Source of the DNA: DASZHJ01 sp035581425
GTDB lineage: Bacteria; Pseudomonadota; Alphaproteobacteria; ATCC43930; CGMCC-115725
Direction of reading: 5' to 3'
Length of the DNA: 8,614 bases
Assembly: GCA_035581425.1 (NCBI GenBank)
Contig: DATJVP010000039.1
Span: 1-8,614, forward strand
Below are positions 1 through 6,845 of this stretch, piece by piece. Position 1 is the stretch's first letter. Every line of letters begins with the position of its first letter. The notes under the pieces are model-generated. The model was given only the letters and a program-made list of their open reading frames with translations, did not search any database and was not told where the DNA came from. The position numbers were made by a program, and so were the translations under genes.

Positions 1-1864
1 TCATCCGGCCGACGTAGGCCGGGATCATCCCGACGTCGATCCGGCGGAACGTCATGAACGGGTAATCCTCGGTCGCCAGCGACGTGCTGGTGACCGACTG
101 CAGCACGTCGCGGGCGGCCTGGCCGGCCAGCGACAGGCCCACCAGGGACAAGCCCAGCACGTCGAACCGCACGCCATCAGCGAGGTGGCCACGGAACCAG
201 CGCGAGTGATGCGCCTCGGCGATCTGCGAGCCGAACAGGAAGAAGTCGTCGGTACCGACCCGCGCCACGGAAAACTCGCCGACGATGTGACCGCCCCGGT
301 CCAGGGCGGCGGTGAGGTTGATCCGGCCGGCCCGCGGCAGCCGGTTGGTGAACAGCCGCTGCAGCCAGTCGGCGCTGCCGGCGCCGCTCACGCGGTACTT
401 GGCGAAGTTGGAGCACTCGGTGAGCCCGACCCGTTCGCGCACCGTGACGCATTCCTCGGCGACCACCGGGAAGGCGTTGGAACGGCGGAACGTCACGTCC
501 TCGCGCGGCTCCTGCCCCCGGCGCTGGAACCACAGGGGATGCTCGAGCCCGAAGCCCGCGCCCCAGACCGCGTTGTGGGCGGTGAGCCGGTCATAGACAG
601 GCGTGGTATGCAGCGGGCGGCCGGCCGGGAGCTCCTCGTTGGGAAAGGTGATACGGAATCGGCGGCTGTAGTTCTCGCGCACCTTGGCGTTGGTGTAGGC
701 GAGGCTCGCCCAGGTGCCGTAGCGGGCCACGTCCATCGCCCAGATGTCTTCGCCCGGATCGCCGTCGACCATCCAGCGCGCGAGGGTGAGGCCGACGCCG
801 CCGCCCTGCGAAAAGCCGGCCATCACCGCGCAGGCCACCCAGCAGTTGCGCACGCCGGGCACCGGCCCGACCAGCGGGTTGCCGTCGGGCGCGAAGGTGA
901 AGGGGCCGTTGATCACCTTGCGGATGCCGGGGCGCTCCAAGGCGGGGAAGTGGCGGAAGCTGACCTCGAGGCTGGGCGCGATGCGCTCGAGGTCGGGCGC
1001 CAACAGCTCATGGCCGAAGTCCCAGGGGGTCTGCCGCTCCGACCAGGGCACGCCGGCTCGCTCGTAGGTGCCGAGCAGCACGCCGCGGCCTTCCTGGCGC
1101 AGATAGAGCTCGCCCTCGAAATCGATGGCGTGGATCAGCTCCTCGTCGCGCGCCGCCACCTCGGGGATCTCGTCGGTGAGCAGATATTGATGCTCCATCG
1201 CCAGCACCGGCAGCTCGAGCCCGACCATGCGGCCGACCTCGCGGGCCCAGAGTCCGCCGGCATTGACGACGTGCTCGGCGTGGATGTTCCCCTTGTCCGT
1301 GATCACGTTCCAGCTTCCATCGGGGAATTGCTCGAGCGCCGTCACTCGGGTGAATCGATAGACCTCGGCCCCCTGGACGCGCGCGGCCTTCGCGTAGGCA
1401 TTGGTGACGCCCGCGGGATCGACGTGGCCCTCGATCGGGTCGTAGAGCGCGCCCTTGAAGTATTTCTTCTCCATGAGCGGAAAGCGGCGGGCCGCCTCGT
1501 CGAGCGAGACGAATTCCATGGACATGCCGAGATAACGGCCCCGCGCATGGGCCTGGCGGAGCCAGTCGAGGCGTTCCTCAGTCCCAGCGAGCATGATCCC
1601 GCCGGTAATGTGTACACCGCAAGATTGACCGGAAATCCGCTCGATCTCCTCATAGAGGTTGATCGTGTATTGCTGGAGCTTCGCGACATTGGGATCGAGG
1701 TTGACGGTGTGCATGCCGCCGGCAGCGTGCCAAGTCGATCCCGAGGTCAGCTCGTCGCGCTCGACCAGCACAACGTCCCGCCAGCCGATCTTGGTAAGGT
1801 GATAGAGAACGCTGCACCCGACCACGCCGCCGCCGATCACCACAACCTGCGCATGAGACTTCAT
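1..1864 (-). CDS. Dimethylglycine/sarcosine dehydrogenase-family FAD enzyme with GcvT-like C-terminus (3' end off window)
   Basis: Starts at ATG 1864 and stays open to the left edge: 621 residues are visible, against about 800-850 for the family, so the C-terminus is missing. Residues 6-36 form the FAD-binding beta-alpha-beta unit (G11-G-G-V-V-G16, E35). The STWHAAG segment has His46 at the site where mammalian dimethylglycine dehydrogenase carries covalent FAD. The segment VNAGGLWAREVG and the nearby EHQYLLT are typical of that enzyme. A middle FAO_M-like linker ends in GRPLHTTPVYDRL (about 413-425), and a GcvT-like, tetrahydrofolate-binding domain follows from about 430. Family reaction: oxidative N-demethylation of dimethylglycine or sarcosine, passing the one-carbon unit to tetrahydrofolate and electrons to an ETF-type acceptor; cytoplasmic in bacteria. 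This family has many bacterial paralogues with unassigned substrates, so the exact substrate is open. AGGGGG at 1876-1881 is a possible ribosome binding site. Leucine codon choice reverses along the gene (see findings). The long open frame at 185-1945 on the other strand is its shadow. Confidence 0.93.
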   Translation of the reverse strand, partial: MKSHAQVVVIGGGVVGCSVLYHLTKIGWRDVVLVERDELTSGSTWHAAGGMHTVNLDPNVAKLQQYTINLYEEIERISGQSCGVHITGGIMLAGTEERLDWLRQAHARGRYLGMSMEFVSLDEAARRFPLMEKKYFKGALYDPIEGHVDPAGVTNAYAKAARVQGAEVYRFTRVTALEQFPDGSWNVITDKGNIHAEHVVNAGGLWAREVGRMVGLELPVLAMEHQYLLTDEIPEVAARDEELIHAIDFEGELYLRQEGRGVLLGTYERAGVPWSERQTPWDFGHELLAPDLERIAPSLEVSFRHFPALERPGIRKVINGPFTFAPDGNPLVGPVPGVRNCWVACAVMAGFSQGGGVGLTLARWMVDGDPGEDIWAMDVARYGTWASLAYTNAKVRENYSRRFRITFPNEELPAGRPLHTTPVYDRLTAHNAVWGAGFGLEHPLWFQRRGQEPREDVTFRRSNAFPVVAEECVTVRERVGLTECSNFAKYRVSGAGSADWLQRLFTNRLPRAGRINLTAALDRGGHIVGEFSVARVGTDDFFLFGSQIAEAHHSRWFRGHLADGVRFDVLGLSLVGLSLAGQAARDVLQSVTSTSLATEDYPFMTFRRIDVGMIPAYVGRM

Positions 1865-1875
1865 CGTCGAACGGA

Positions 1876-1881
1876 CCCCCT
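1876..1881 (-). promoter_or_regulatory. Possible ribosome binding site of the flavoenzyme gene
   Basis: On the minus strand the sequence reads AGGGGG, 11 bases before the ATG at 1864. The spacing is long but usable, and no better purine run lies nearer. It supports the chosen start, which places the FAD-binding strand at residues 6-11 as expected for this family. Confidence 0.4.
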
Positions 1882-1897
1882 GAGGTTTTCCCGGGCG

Positions 1898-1903
1898 ATC
1901 ATA
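1898..1903 (-). promoter_or_regulatory. Possible -10 box for the flavoenzyme gene
   Basis: On the minus strand the hexamer is TATGAT, a 5/6 match to TATAAT, about 34 bases before the start codon. No convincing -35 hexamer sits 16-18 bases upstream; the region is GC-rich there. It may depend on an activator or be chance. It lies in the 220-base region between two divergent genes, where a promoter is expected. Confidence 0.3.
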
Positions 1904-1941
1904 GGTCAGAAGCGGGAAAGGCGCACGGCCCGCGACTGCGT

Positions 1942-1970
1942 TTGACCGCCCTTCCTACTGGGGATAGCAT
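1942..1970 (+). promoter_or_regulatory. Putative sigma70-type promoter of the ABC transporter operon
   Basis: TTGACC (1942-1947, 5/6 to consensus) and TAGCAT (1965-1970, 4/6) are separated by exactly 17 bases, the optimal spacing. It points at the permease operon and predicts a start near 1977, which leaves a leader of about 108 bases before the ATG at 2085. It overlaps the leader or promoter zone of the divergent flavoenzyme gene by position, so the two could be regulated together. Support is from sequence match only. Confidence 0.5.
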
Positions 1971-2049
1971 TCTTCGAAAGAGGACCCGCGCGCGATCGCG
2001 GCTCGACTTCGGGGAGGTGGAATTCCGTCCCGCGTGGCGTGGCGATCCC

Positions 2050-2062
2050 GCTCAGGCTGAGC
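2050..2062. promoter_or_regulatory. Inverted repeat in the transporter leader, possible operator
   Basis: GCTCAG-G-CTGAGC is a perfect dyad with 6-base arms around one central base. It lies inside the predicted leader, between the promoter at 1942-1970 and the ribosome binding site at 2074-2081. It could be a regulator site or a small RNA fold, but the arms are short and no matching regulator gene is present in the window. Confidence 0.25.
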
Positions 2063-2073
2063 CTACTCGACGC

Positions 2074-2081
2074 AAAGGCGG
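2074..2081 (+). promoter_or_regulatory. Ribosome binding site of the first permease
   Basis: AAAGGCGG precedes the ATG at 2085; its AAAGG core leaves six bases to the start. This favours 2085 over other starts and gives the normal short cytoplasmic N-terminus before the first membrane helix. Confidence 0.65.
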
Positions 2082-2084
2082 AAC

Positions 2085-3023
2085 ATGGGCCGGTTCCTTC
2101 TCAAGCATCTGGTGTTCCTCTGCGTCACCCTCACGGTCGTCTCGCTGCTCGTCTTCCTCCTGACGGAGCTCACGCCGGGCGATGTCGCGCGCAAAGAACT
2201 CGGCCCCTATGCGACGCAAGAGCAAGTCGAGATTTTGACGAAGGCGGAGGGGCTCGACCGCCCCGTCCTCGTCCGCTACGTCGAGTATGTCGGACGCACG
2301 CTGTCCGGCGATCTCGGTGTCTCTCAGCGCTTCCGCGTGCCGGTCAAGGACATCATCTTCGACCGGCTCGAGAATACGGCGCTGCTCGCAGCCGTGTCCT
2401 TCGCGCTGATCGTGCCGCTTTCGATGCTGCTGGGGGTCGCGGCAGGCATGCGCGAGGGATCGGTTCTTGACCGAACCATCCTTCTGGGGAGTGCGATAGC
2501 GGCCTCGGTTCCGGAATTTGCGATCGGTGTCTTTCTCGCGAGCGTCTTCGTGGTGACGCTCGGATGGCTCCCCGGCACCGCGACGCTGCAGCCCGGCGGC
2601 CGGTGGCCGATCGCGGCGCAGATGGTGCTGCCGGTCGCGGTGATCGTGCTCTTCGACATGGGCTACGTCGTGAGCATGGTGCGGGCCTCCATGGTCGATG
2701 TGATGCGCCAGCCCTATATCCGCACCGCCGTTCTCAAAGGCATGCGCTTTCGTCAGGTCGTGCTGGGTCACGCGCTTCGGAACGCGATGATCAATCCCGT
2801 GACGATCATTCTGCTGCAGATCAATTACCTCGTGACCGGCGTCGTCGTGGTCGAGAGCGTCTTCGCCTATCCCGGCTTCGGCCGCATGATGCTGGAGGCT
2901 TCGCTCTACAAGGACATCGCGCTCATCGAGGCGGGCGCGCTGGTCTCGGTTTTCGTCGCGGTGATGACGCAGATCCTCGGGGATCTCGCGTACATGCTGC
3001 TCGACCCCCGCATCCGCGCCTGA
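2085..3023 (+). CDS. ABC transporter permease, DppB/OppB type
   Basis: A 312-residue inner-membrane subunit, normal length for the DppB/OppB family, which forms half of the channel of dipeptide, oligopeptide and related importers. Helix 1 is at about 9-27 and is followed by the conserved TPGD (30-33). A large external loop (about 34-97) contains GDLG (75-78). More helices follow at about 99-121, 132-159, 178-198, 240-262 and 284-305. The cytoplasmic EAA loop that docks on the ATPase is at about 200-237, with YIRTAVLKG (211-219) carrying the invariant glycine. The protein ends in LLDPRIRA, the usual family tail. It is the first gene of an operon with the DppC-type permease seven bases downstream and the fused ATPase after it. 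The specific substrate cannot be read from a permease of this family, so no symbol is given. Confidence 0.95.
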   Translation: MGRFLLKHLVFLCVTLTVVSLLVFLLTELTPGDVARKELGPYATQEQVEILTKAEGLDRPVLVRYVEYVGRTLSGDLGVSQRFRVPVKDIIFDRLENTALLAAVSFALIVPLSMLLGVAAGMREGSVLDRTILLGSAIAASVPEFAIGVFLASVFVVTLGWLPGTATLQPGGRWPIAAQMVLPVAVIVLFDMGYVVSMVRASMVDVMRQPYIRTAVLKGMRFRQVVLGHALRNAMINPVTIILLQINYLVTGVVVVESVFAYPGFGRMMLEASLYKDIALIEAGALVSVFVAVMTQILGDLAYMLLDPRIRA

Positions 3024-3030
3024 GGCAGGC

Positions 3031-3942
3031 ATGGGTCTCGACAGCACCACGGAGACCGCGGCACCGAGAGCGGAGTCCGCACGCGAGCGGAAGGAGGTCG
3101 CGGGAAAGCTCGGAGCGCGCCTTGCGCTTGCGGGGCGGCTTGGCGAATCCACGACCACGGTGGTGGGGCTCTCGATCGTCCTCTTCTGGGTCGCGATGGC
3201 GATTTTGGCACCCGTCATCGCGCCCTATCCACCCAATGCGACCGACGTGTTATCGGCGGGTCATCCGACACCCTCGGCGGCGCATTGGCTCGGCACCGAC
3301 CATCTCGGACGCGACATCCTCTCGCGCCTGCTCTGGGGTGCAAGGCGCGTGCTGACCGTTGCACCCATTGCGGTACTCTCGGCCGCCGCCGTGGGCACGC
3401 TCCTCGGTCTCTGCGCGGGGTATTTCGGCGGCATCGTCGATCTCGCGATCTCGCGCGTCGCGGACATCCTGCTCTCTTTCCCGGTGATCATCCTCTACAT
3501 GATCGTGCTCGCGATGTTCGGTTCATCCGCGCTCAACATCGTCCTGGTGATCGCGATCACTAAGGCGCCGATCATCGCACGCATCGTGCGCGGATTGACG
3601 CTCGATCTGCGCAACCGAGAATACGTCGCTGCCGCCAAGATGCGCGGAGAGTCCTCGCTCTACATCATGCTCGTGGAGATACTTCCGAACGCGCGGGGGC
3701 CGCTCATCGTCGATATGTGCCTGCGAATGGGCTACACCACGATCACCATCGGCGTGCTCGGCTTCCTCGGGATCGGCTTGCCGCCGCCCGATCCGGATTG
3801 GGGCGGCATGGTCAAGGACACCTACGGCATGATGTCGGTCTGGCCGCACATGTCGCTCATTCCCTGCGCGGCGATCTCATCGCTCGTCGTGGGATTCAAT
3901 CTGCTGGCGATAGGTCTCCGGGAGACGGCGCTCCGTGAATGA
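3031..3942 (+). CDS. ABC transporter permease, DppC/OppC type
   Basis: A 303-residue partner permease. A hydrophilic N-terminus of about 40 residues precedes helix 1 (about 43-64). The family mark HWLGTDHLGRD lies at 85-95, just after that helix. The EAA loop includes REYVAAAKMRG (196-206, glycine 206), and PPPDPDWGGM with the following helix matches the normal C-terminal half. The tail reads LLAIGLRETALRE where most relatives have a GD-x-LRD-x-LDPR pattern, so the last residues are divergent. The start at 3031 lies seven bases after the upstream stop, and GAGG at 3022-3025 overlaps that stop as a weak ribosome binding site. The 3' end overlaps the start of the ATPase gene by eight bases, which points to co-translation. 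With the DppB-type subunit it should form the heterodimeric channel. Confidence 0.94.
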   Translation: MGLDSTTETAAPRAESARERKEVAGKLGARLALAGRLGESTTTVVGLSIVLFWVAMAILAPVIAPYPPNATDVLSAGHPTPSAAHWLGTDHLGRDILSRLLWGARRVLTVAPIAVLSAAAVGTLLGLCAGYFGGIVDLAISRVADILLSFPVIILYMIVLAMFGSSALNIVLVIAITKAPIIARIVRGLTLDLRNREYVAAAKMRGESSLYIMLVEILPNARGPLIVDMCLRMGYTTITIGVLGFLGIGLPPPDPDWGGMVKDTYGMMSVWPHMSLIPCAAISSLVVGFNLLAIGLRETALRE

Positions 3943-5974
3943 TGAGCCGCCTGTCCTGGAATTCGAGCGCGTGCGGCTCACCTATTCGCTCCGTGCCGGC
4001 GAGATAGTCGTAGCGCCCGATCTGAGCTTCCGCATCGCCCGCGGCGAGGCGCTGGGCCTCGTCGGCGAATCCGGCTCCGGCAAATCGACTGTGGCCTTCG
4101 CGATCATGCGCTACCTGGGCTCGCTCGGGCGGATTGCCGGCGGCCGCATCCTATTCGAGGGGCGCGATATCGCCGCGCTCGGCGAGGCGGAGCTTCGGGG
4201 CATCCGCGGCCGGCGAATTGCGATGGTCTACCAGGACCCCATGAGCAGCCTCAATCCCGTGATGACCGTCGGGCGGCAGCTCATGGAAGTGCCTATGCTG
4301 CACGAGGGCGTGAACGCCGAGGAGGCGCGCAACCGCGCGCTCGGGATGCTTGTCGAGGCGAATTTCGCGGATCCCGCCGCGATCATGGCCCGCTACCCGC
4401 ATCAGCTCTCAGGCGGGCAGCAACAGCGCATCGTGATCGCGATGGCGCTCATCGGTAAGCCCGCGCTCCTCATCATGGACGAGCCCACGACCGGCCTCGA
4501 CGTCACGGTGGAGGCCGCGGTGCTCGCGCTGGTGCAACTGCTTCGCCGCAAGCACGACTCCGCGCTCCTTTTCATCAGCCACAATCTCGGCACCGTCGCG
4601 CAGGTCTGCGACCGGCTTGCGGTTCTCTACGGGGGCGAGATCGTCGAGGAAGGGAGCATCGGCGACGTCTTCGCCGAGCCCCGCCATCCCTATACCCGCG
4701 GCCTCCTCGATTGCCTGCCGCGGCTCGGCCGCAGCAAGCACGAGCGGCCGCTGAAGCCGATCCCGGGCCGGCCGGCCTCGCCGCTCGCGCGACCCAGCGG
4801 CTGCGGCTTCGTGCCCCGTTGCTCCCATGCGGAGGGCGTGCGCTGTACCGTGGGCGTGATTCCGACCATCGAGCTCCCCGGCAGCGAGGGACACCTCGTG
4901 CGTTGCATCAAGGCGCTGGAGATCGGGGCTTGGCAGCAGGACGGAGGATCGGCACCAACCCCGGTTGAGAAGAGTTCCCGTGAGCCGCTGCTGCAGACGA
5001 AGGCGCTCGCCAAGCGCTATCGCGCTTCGAGTGGTGCCTTCGGCCGCGAGCGTCCGCCAGTCAGGGCGCTCAACGGCGTCGATCTCGTGCTCGAGCGCGG
5101 CGAGACCTTGGCTATCGTGGGCGAATCAGGCTGCGGTAAATCGACTTTCGCCCGCGTCCTCGGTGGGCTCGAGATCGCCAGCGAAGGGGAGGTCACGCTC
5201 GAGGGCGAGGAGATCGGCGGCACGCCGGTCCAGGCTCGGTCGGCCGCGCTCAAGCGCAAGCTGCAGATGGTGTTCCAAAATCCCGAAAGCACGCTCAATC
5301 CGAGTCACGCTGCCGGCTACTCCGTCGCGCGGGCGGCCCGGCGCTTGCGTGGGCTCGGCGCACCCGAGGCGCGGCGCGAGGCGGAGCGACTGCTCAGCGT
5401 CGTCGGCTTGCCGCCGGAGATCGCGCGGCGCAAGCCCTCGCAGCTCTCAGGCGGGCAGAAGCAGCGTGTCGCGATCGCGCGCGCTCTCGCGGGCGAGCCC
5501 GAGGCGGTCGTCGCGGACGAACCCGTCTCCTCGCTCGACGCTTCCGTGCAGGCTGCGATCGTCAATTTACTCTCAGAGATTCAGGCCGAGCGCGGCCTGA
5601 GCCTTGTCTTCATCTCGCACGATCTCGCAGTGGTCCGCTATCTCGCGGACCACGTCGCCGTCATGTACCTCGGCAAGGTCGTGGAGTTTGGACCCGTCGA
5701 TGCGGTATTCGTGCCACCCTTCCATCCCTATACGGAGGCGCTGCTCTCAGCGGCGCCGGAGCCCGATCCAGAGCGGCACGGCGCGCGGATAATCCTGGAG
5801 GGCTCGCCGCCGAGTGCCATCGAGGTTCCCAAGGGCTGCCCCTTCGCCTCGCGCTGCCATCGCAAAATCGGCGAAATCTGCGACACCGAGCCGCCGCCGA
5901 GCCAAGTGCTCACCGGCGGTCATCGGATCCTCTGCCACATCCCAGCGCAGCAACTTATGCCCCTCCCGGTTTGA
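3935..5974 (+). CDS. Fused tandem ABC ATPase, DppD-DppF type
   Basis: A single 679-residue protein with two complete nucleotide-binding domains, work usually split between DppD and DppF. Domain 1: Walker A GESGSGKST 44-52, Q-loop Gln100, signature LSGGQ 158-162, Walker B LLIMDEP with Glu183, switch His216. Domain 2: Walker A 396-404, Gln448, LSGGQ 504-508, AVVADEP with Glu529, His562. All catalytic residues are present in both, so neither half looks degenerate. Each half ends in an oligopeptide-transporter C-terminal extension with four cysteines: C290, C296, C304, C324 and C635, C641, C649, C667. Such quartets are reported to bind an iron-sulfur cluster in related permeases. A linker of about 30 residues (325-351) joins the halves. 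Translation starts at GTG 3935, eight bases inside the upstream permease gene, with GGGAG at 3920-3924 as ribosome binding site; the nearby ATGs are out of frame. It energises the importer from the cytoplasmic side. Confidence 0.96.
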   Translation: MNDEPPVLEFERVRLTYSLRAGEIVVAPDLSFRIARGEALGLVGESGSGKSTVAFAIMRYLGSLGRIAGGRILFEGRDIAALGEAELRGIRGRRIAMVYQDPMSSLNPVMTVGRQLMEVPMLHEGVNAEEARNRALGMLVEANFADPAAIMARYPHQLSGGQQQRIVIAMALIGKPALLIMDEPTTGLDVTVEAAVLALVQLLRRKHDSALLFISHNLGTVAQVCDRLAVLYGGEIVEEGSIGDVFAEPRHPYTRGLLDCLPRLGRSKHERPLKPIPGRPASPLARPSGCGFVPRCSHAEGVRCTVGVIPTIELPGSEGHLVRCIKALEIGAWQQDGGSAPTPVEKSSREPLLQTKALAKRYRASSGAFGRERPPVRALNGVDLVLERGETLAIVGESGCGKSTFARVLGGLEIASEGEVTLEGEEIGGTPVQARSAALKRKLQMVFQNPESTLNPSHAAGYSVARAARRLRGLGAPEARREAERLLSVVGLPPEIARRKPSQLSGGQKQRVAIARALAGEPEAVVADEPVSSLDASVQAAIVNLLSEIQAERGLSLVFISHDLAVVRYLADHVAVMYLGKVVEFGPVDAVFVPPFHPYTEALLSAAPEPDPERHGARIILEGSPPSAIEVPKGCPFASRCHRKIGEICDTEPPPSQVLTGGHRILCHIPAQQLMPLPV

Positions 5975-5996
5975 GGGAGAGGGCCGAATTATTTTC
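5960..5996 (+). terminator. Rho-independent terminator of the transporter operon
   Basis: CCCCTCCC (5960-5967) pairs with GGGAG-A-GGG (5975-5983): eight pairs, nearly all G-C, with one bulged A and a seven-base loop. A T-rich stretch follows (AATTATTTTC, 5987-5996). The operon's TGA stop (5972-5974) sits in the loop, so translation ends inside the terminator. The T tract is imperfect. On the minus strand the hairpin has no T-rich tail, so it should act mainly on rightward transcripts. The 46-base gap between the two convergent stop codons holds nothing else that I can see. Confidence 0.55.
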
Positions 5997-6020
5997 TCGA
6001 ACCAGTTTCGGAAGTTCAGC

Positions 6021-6845
6021 TTAGGAAATCCGCCCGTAGCGGCGGAGTTTCAGCCGGTCGGAACTCATGGTGCCGGATTTTGTGTCGTAACCCAGCAGCG
6101 CGATGAGGCGCGTTGTCGGGCCTTCGATGGGGCTTACGCGGTGGATGGAGTGGCGCCCTTCGAAAAGCGCGAGTGTGCCCGGTTCGAGATCGAGCTCGAT
6201 CACCTCCGCGCGTGAGCCCTCGAGGAGGCGCTCCACGCGATCGTAGTTGGCGGCCTCGGCGCTGCGGATGCGCGGGACGTATTCGAAGACGCCGCCGCGG
6301 TCGCTCTTCTGCAGCATCAGCGACACCACGAAATCCGTCTGGTCGAAATGCCAGAGCAGCGCCTCGCCTGCGCCCATCGCCGCGACGTTGAGCCCGCCGA
6401 GGGGATCGGCATAGCGGTAGAGTGCGCCACGGCCGAGCGCGCGCTCGAGGAAGAGCAGGAGCCCATCCCACTCGTAGAGCCGGCGGATCAACGAGCCCCG
6501 AGGAATGAGGTCGTAAGCGATGGCGCCCACCGAGGTCGGCTGCAGGCGCCGCTTCGGGTGGCCCTCCGGGAAGCTCTCGTCGGGCGCTTCGAGATAGGCC
6601 GTGCTCTGGTTGTGCCGCTCGCGGTGCGCGAGAGGCTCGAGCGCGCGCGCCTCGGCGGCCATCGCCGCCGTCGCCTCGTCCGTGAGGAAATGCTGAAGGA
6701 GACAGGAGCCGGTCGCCGCAAGCTGGCGCCGGCACTCCGCGATCAGCGCGCTGGCGCTGGGACCGTCGAGATCGTCGAGGGGATAGCGTGAGAGGTCGAC
6801 CGCGCTTGCGATCGACCTCTCCGCCGTCGCGACTGCTGCGCTCAA
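6021..6845 (-). CDS. 2-oxoglutarate/Fe(II)-dependent oxygenase, HalD/BesD (ArpA)-like
   Basis: A 274-residue cytoplasmic enzyme of the cupin-fold non-heme iron oxygenases. The iron triad is visible: His166 and Asp168 in LLWHFDQTD, and His235 in GRHSIHRVSP; Arg246 in the following strand is the likely 2-oxoglutarate ligand. Other family marks are GGVFEYVP (184-191) and LEPGTLALFEGR (220-231). Lysine and ornithine halogenases of this group replace the aspartate with glycine, so this protein should hydroxylate, or oxidise in another way, rather than chlorinate. Known relatives act on free amino acids; the substrate here is unknown. The start is TTG at 6845, sharing TTGA with the stop of the upstream binding-protein gene. 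No ATG or GTG lies in frame before residue 62, which is already inside the conserved part. AGAG about five bases upstream is a weak ribosome binding site, so coupled translation is likely. The stop is TAA at 6021-6023. Confidence 0.88.
   Translation of the reverse strand: MSAAVATAERSIASAVDLSRYPLDDLDGPSASALIAECRRQLAATGSCLLQHFLTDEATAAMAAEARALEPLAHRERHNQSTAYLEAPDESFPEGHPKRRLQPTSVGAIAYDLIPRGSLIRRLYEWDGLLLFLERALGRGALYRYADPLGGLNVAAMGAGEALLWHFDQTDFVVSLMLQKSDRGGVFEYVPRIRSAEAANYDRVERLLEGSRAEVIELDLEPGTLALFEGRHSIHRVSPIEGPTTRLIALLGYDTKSGTMSSDRLKLRRYGRIS

Noticed and set aside
1..10. Stop codon (TCA, read as TGA) of the flavoenzyme at the left edge
   Set aside because: The gene's frame has a codon boundary between positions 2 and 1, so these bases read as Met plus one base of the next codon. 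The protein is also about 200 residues short of family length, so the gene continues past the edge.
185..1945. A 586-codon open frame on the plus strand
   Set aside because: It lies antisense to the flavoenzyme gene, whose protein shows clear FAD-binding, FAO_M and GcvT-like features. The plus-strand product has no recognisable domain and a biased Ala/Gly/Arg/His composition, typical of shadow frames in GC-rich DNA.
1991..2000. Perfect palindrome CGCGATCGCG as an operator
   Set aside because: The same ten bases also occur inside the ATPase coding region near 5470, so it looks like a common GC-rich word rather than a specific site.
1971..2084. Riboswitch in the transporter leader
   Set aside because: The predicted leader of about 108 bases shows one short dyad but no aptamer core that I can recognise, and no tandem structure such as that of glycine riboswitches.
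2052..3218. A 388-codon open frame on the minus strand
   Set aside because: It runs antisense across both permease genes and gives a His/Arg/Asp-rich product without a fold signature. The plus-strand permeases are unmistakable.
4409..4894. A 161-codon minus-strand open frame under the ATPase gene
   Set aside because: It is antisense to conserved ATPase motifs of domain 1 and shows no family features of its own.
6021..6845. Radical halogenase function for the oxygenase
   Set aside because: Halogenases of this group have glycine in place of the metal-binding aspartate. The sequence here reads His-Phe-Asp, so the chloride site should be absent.
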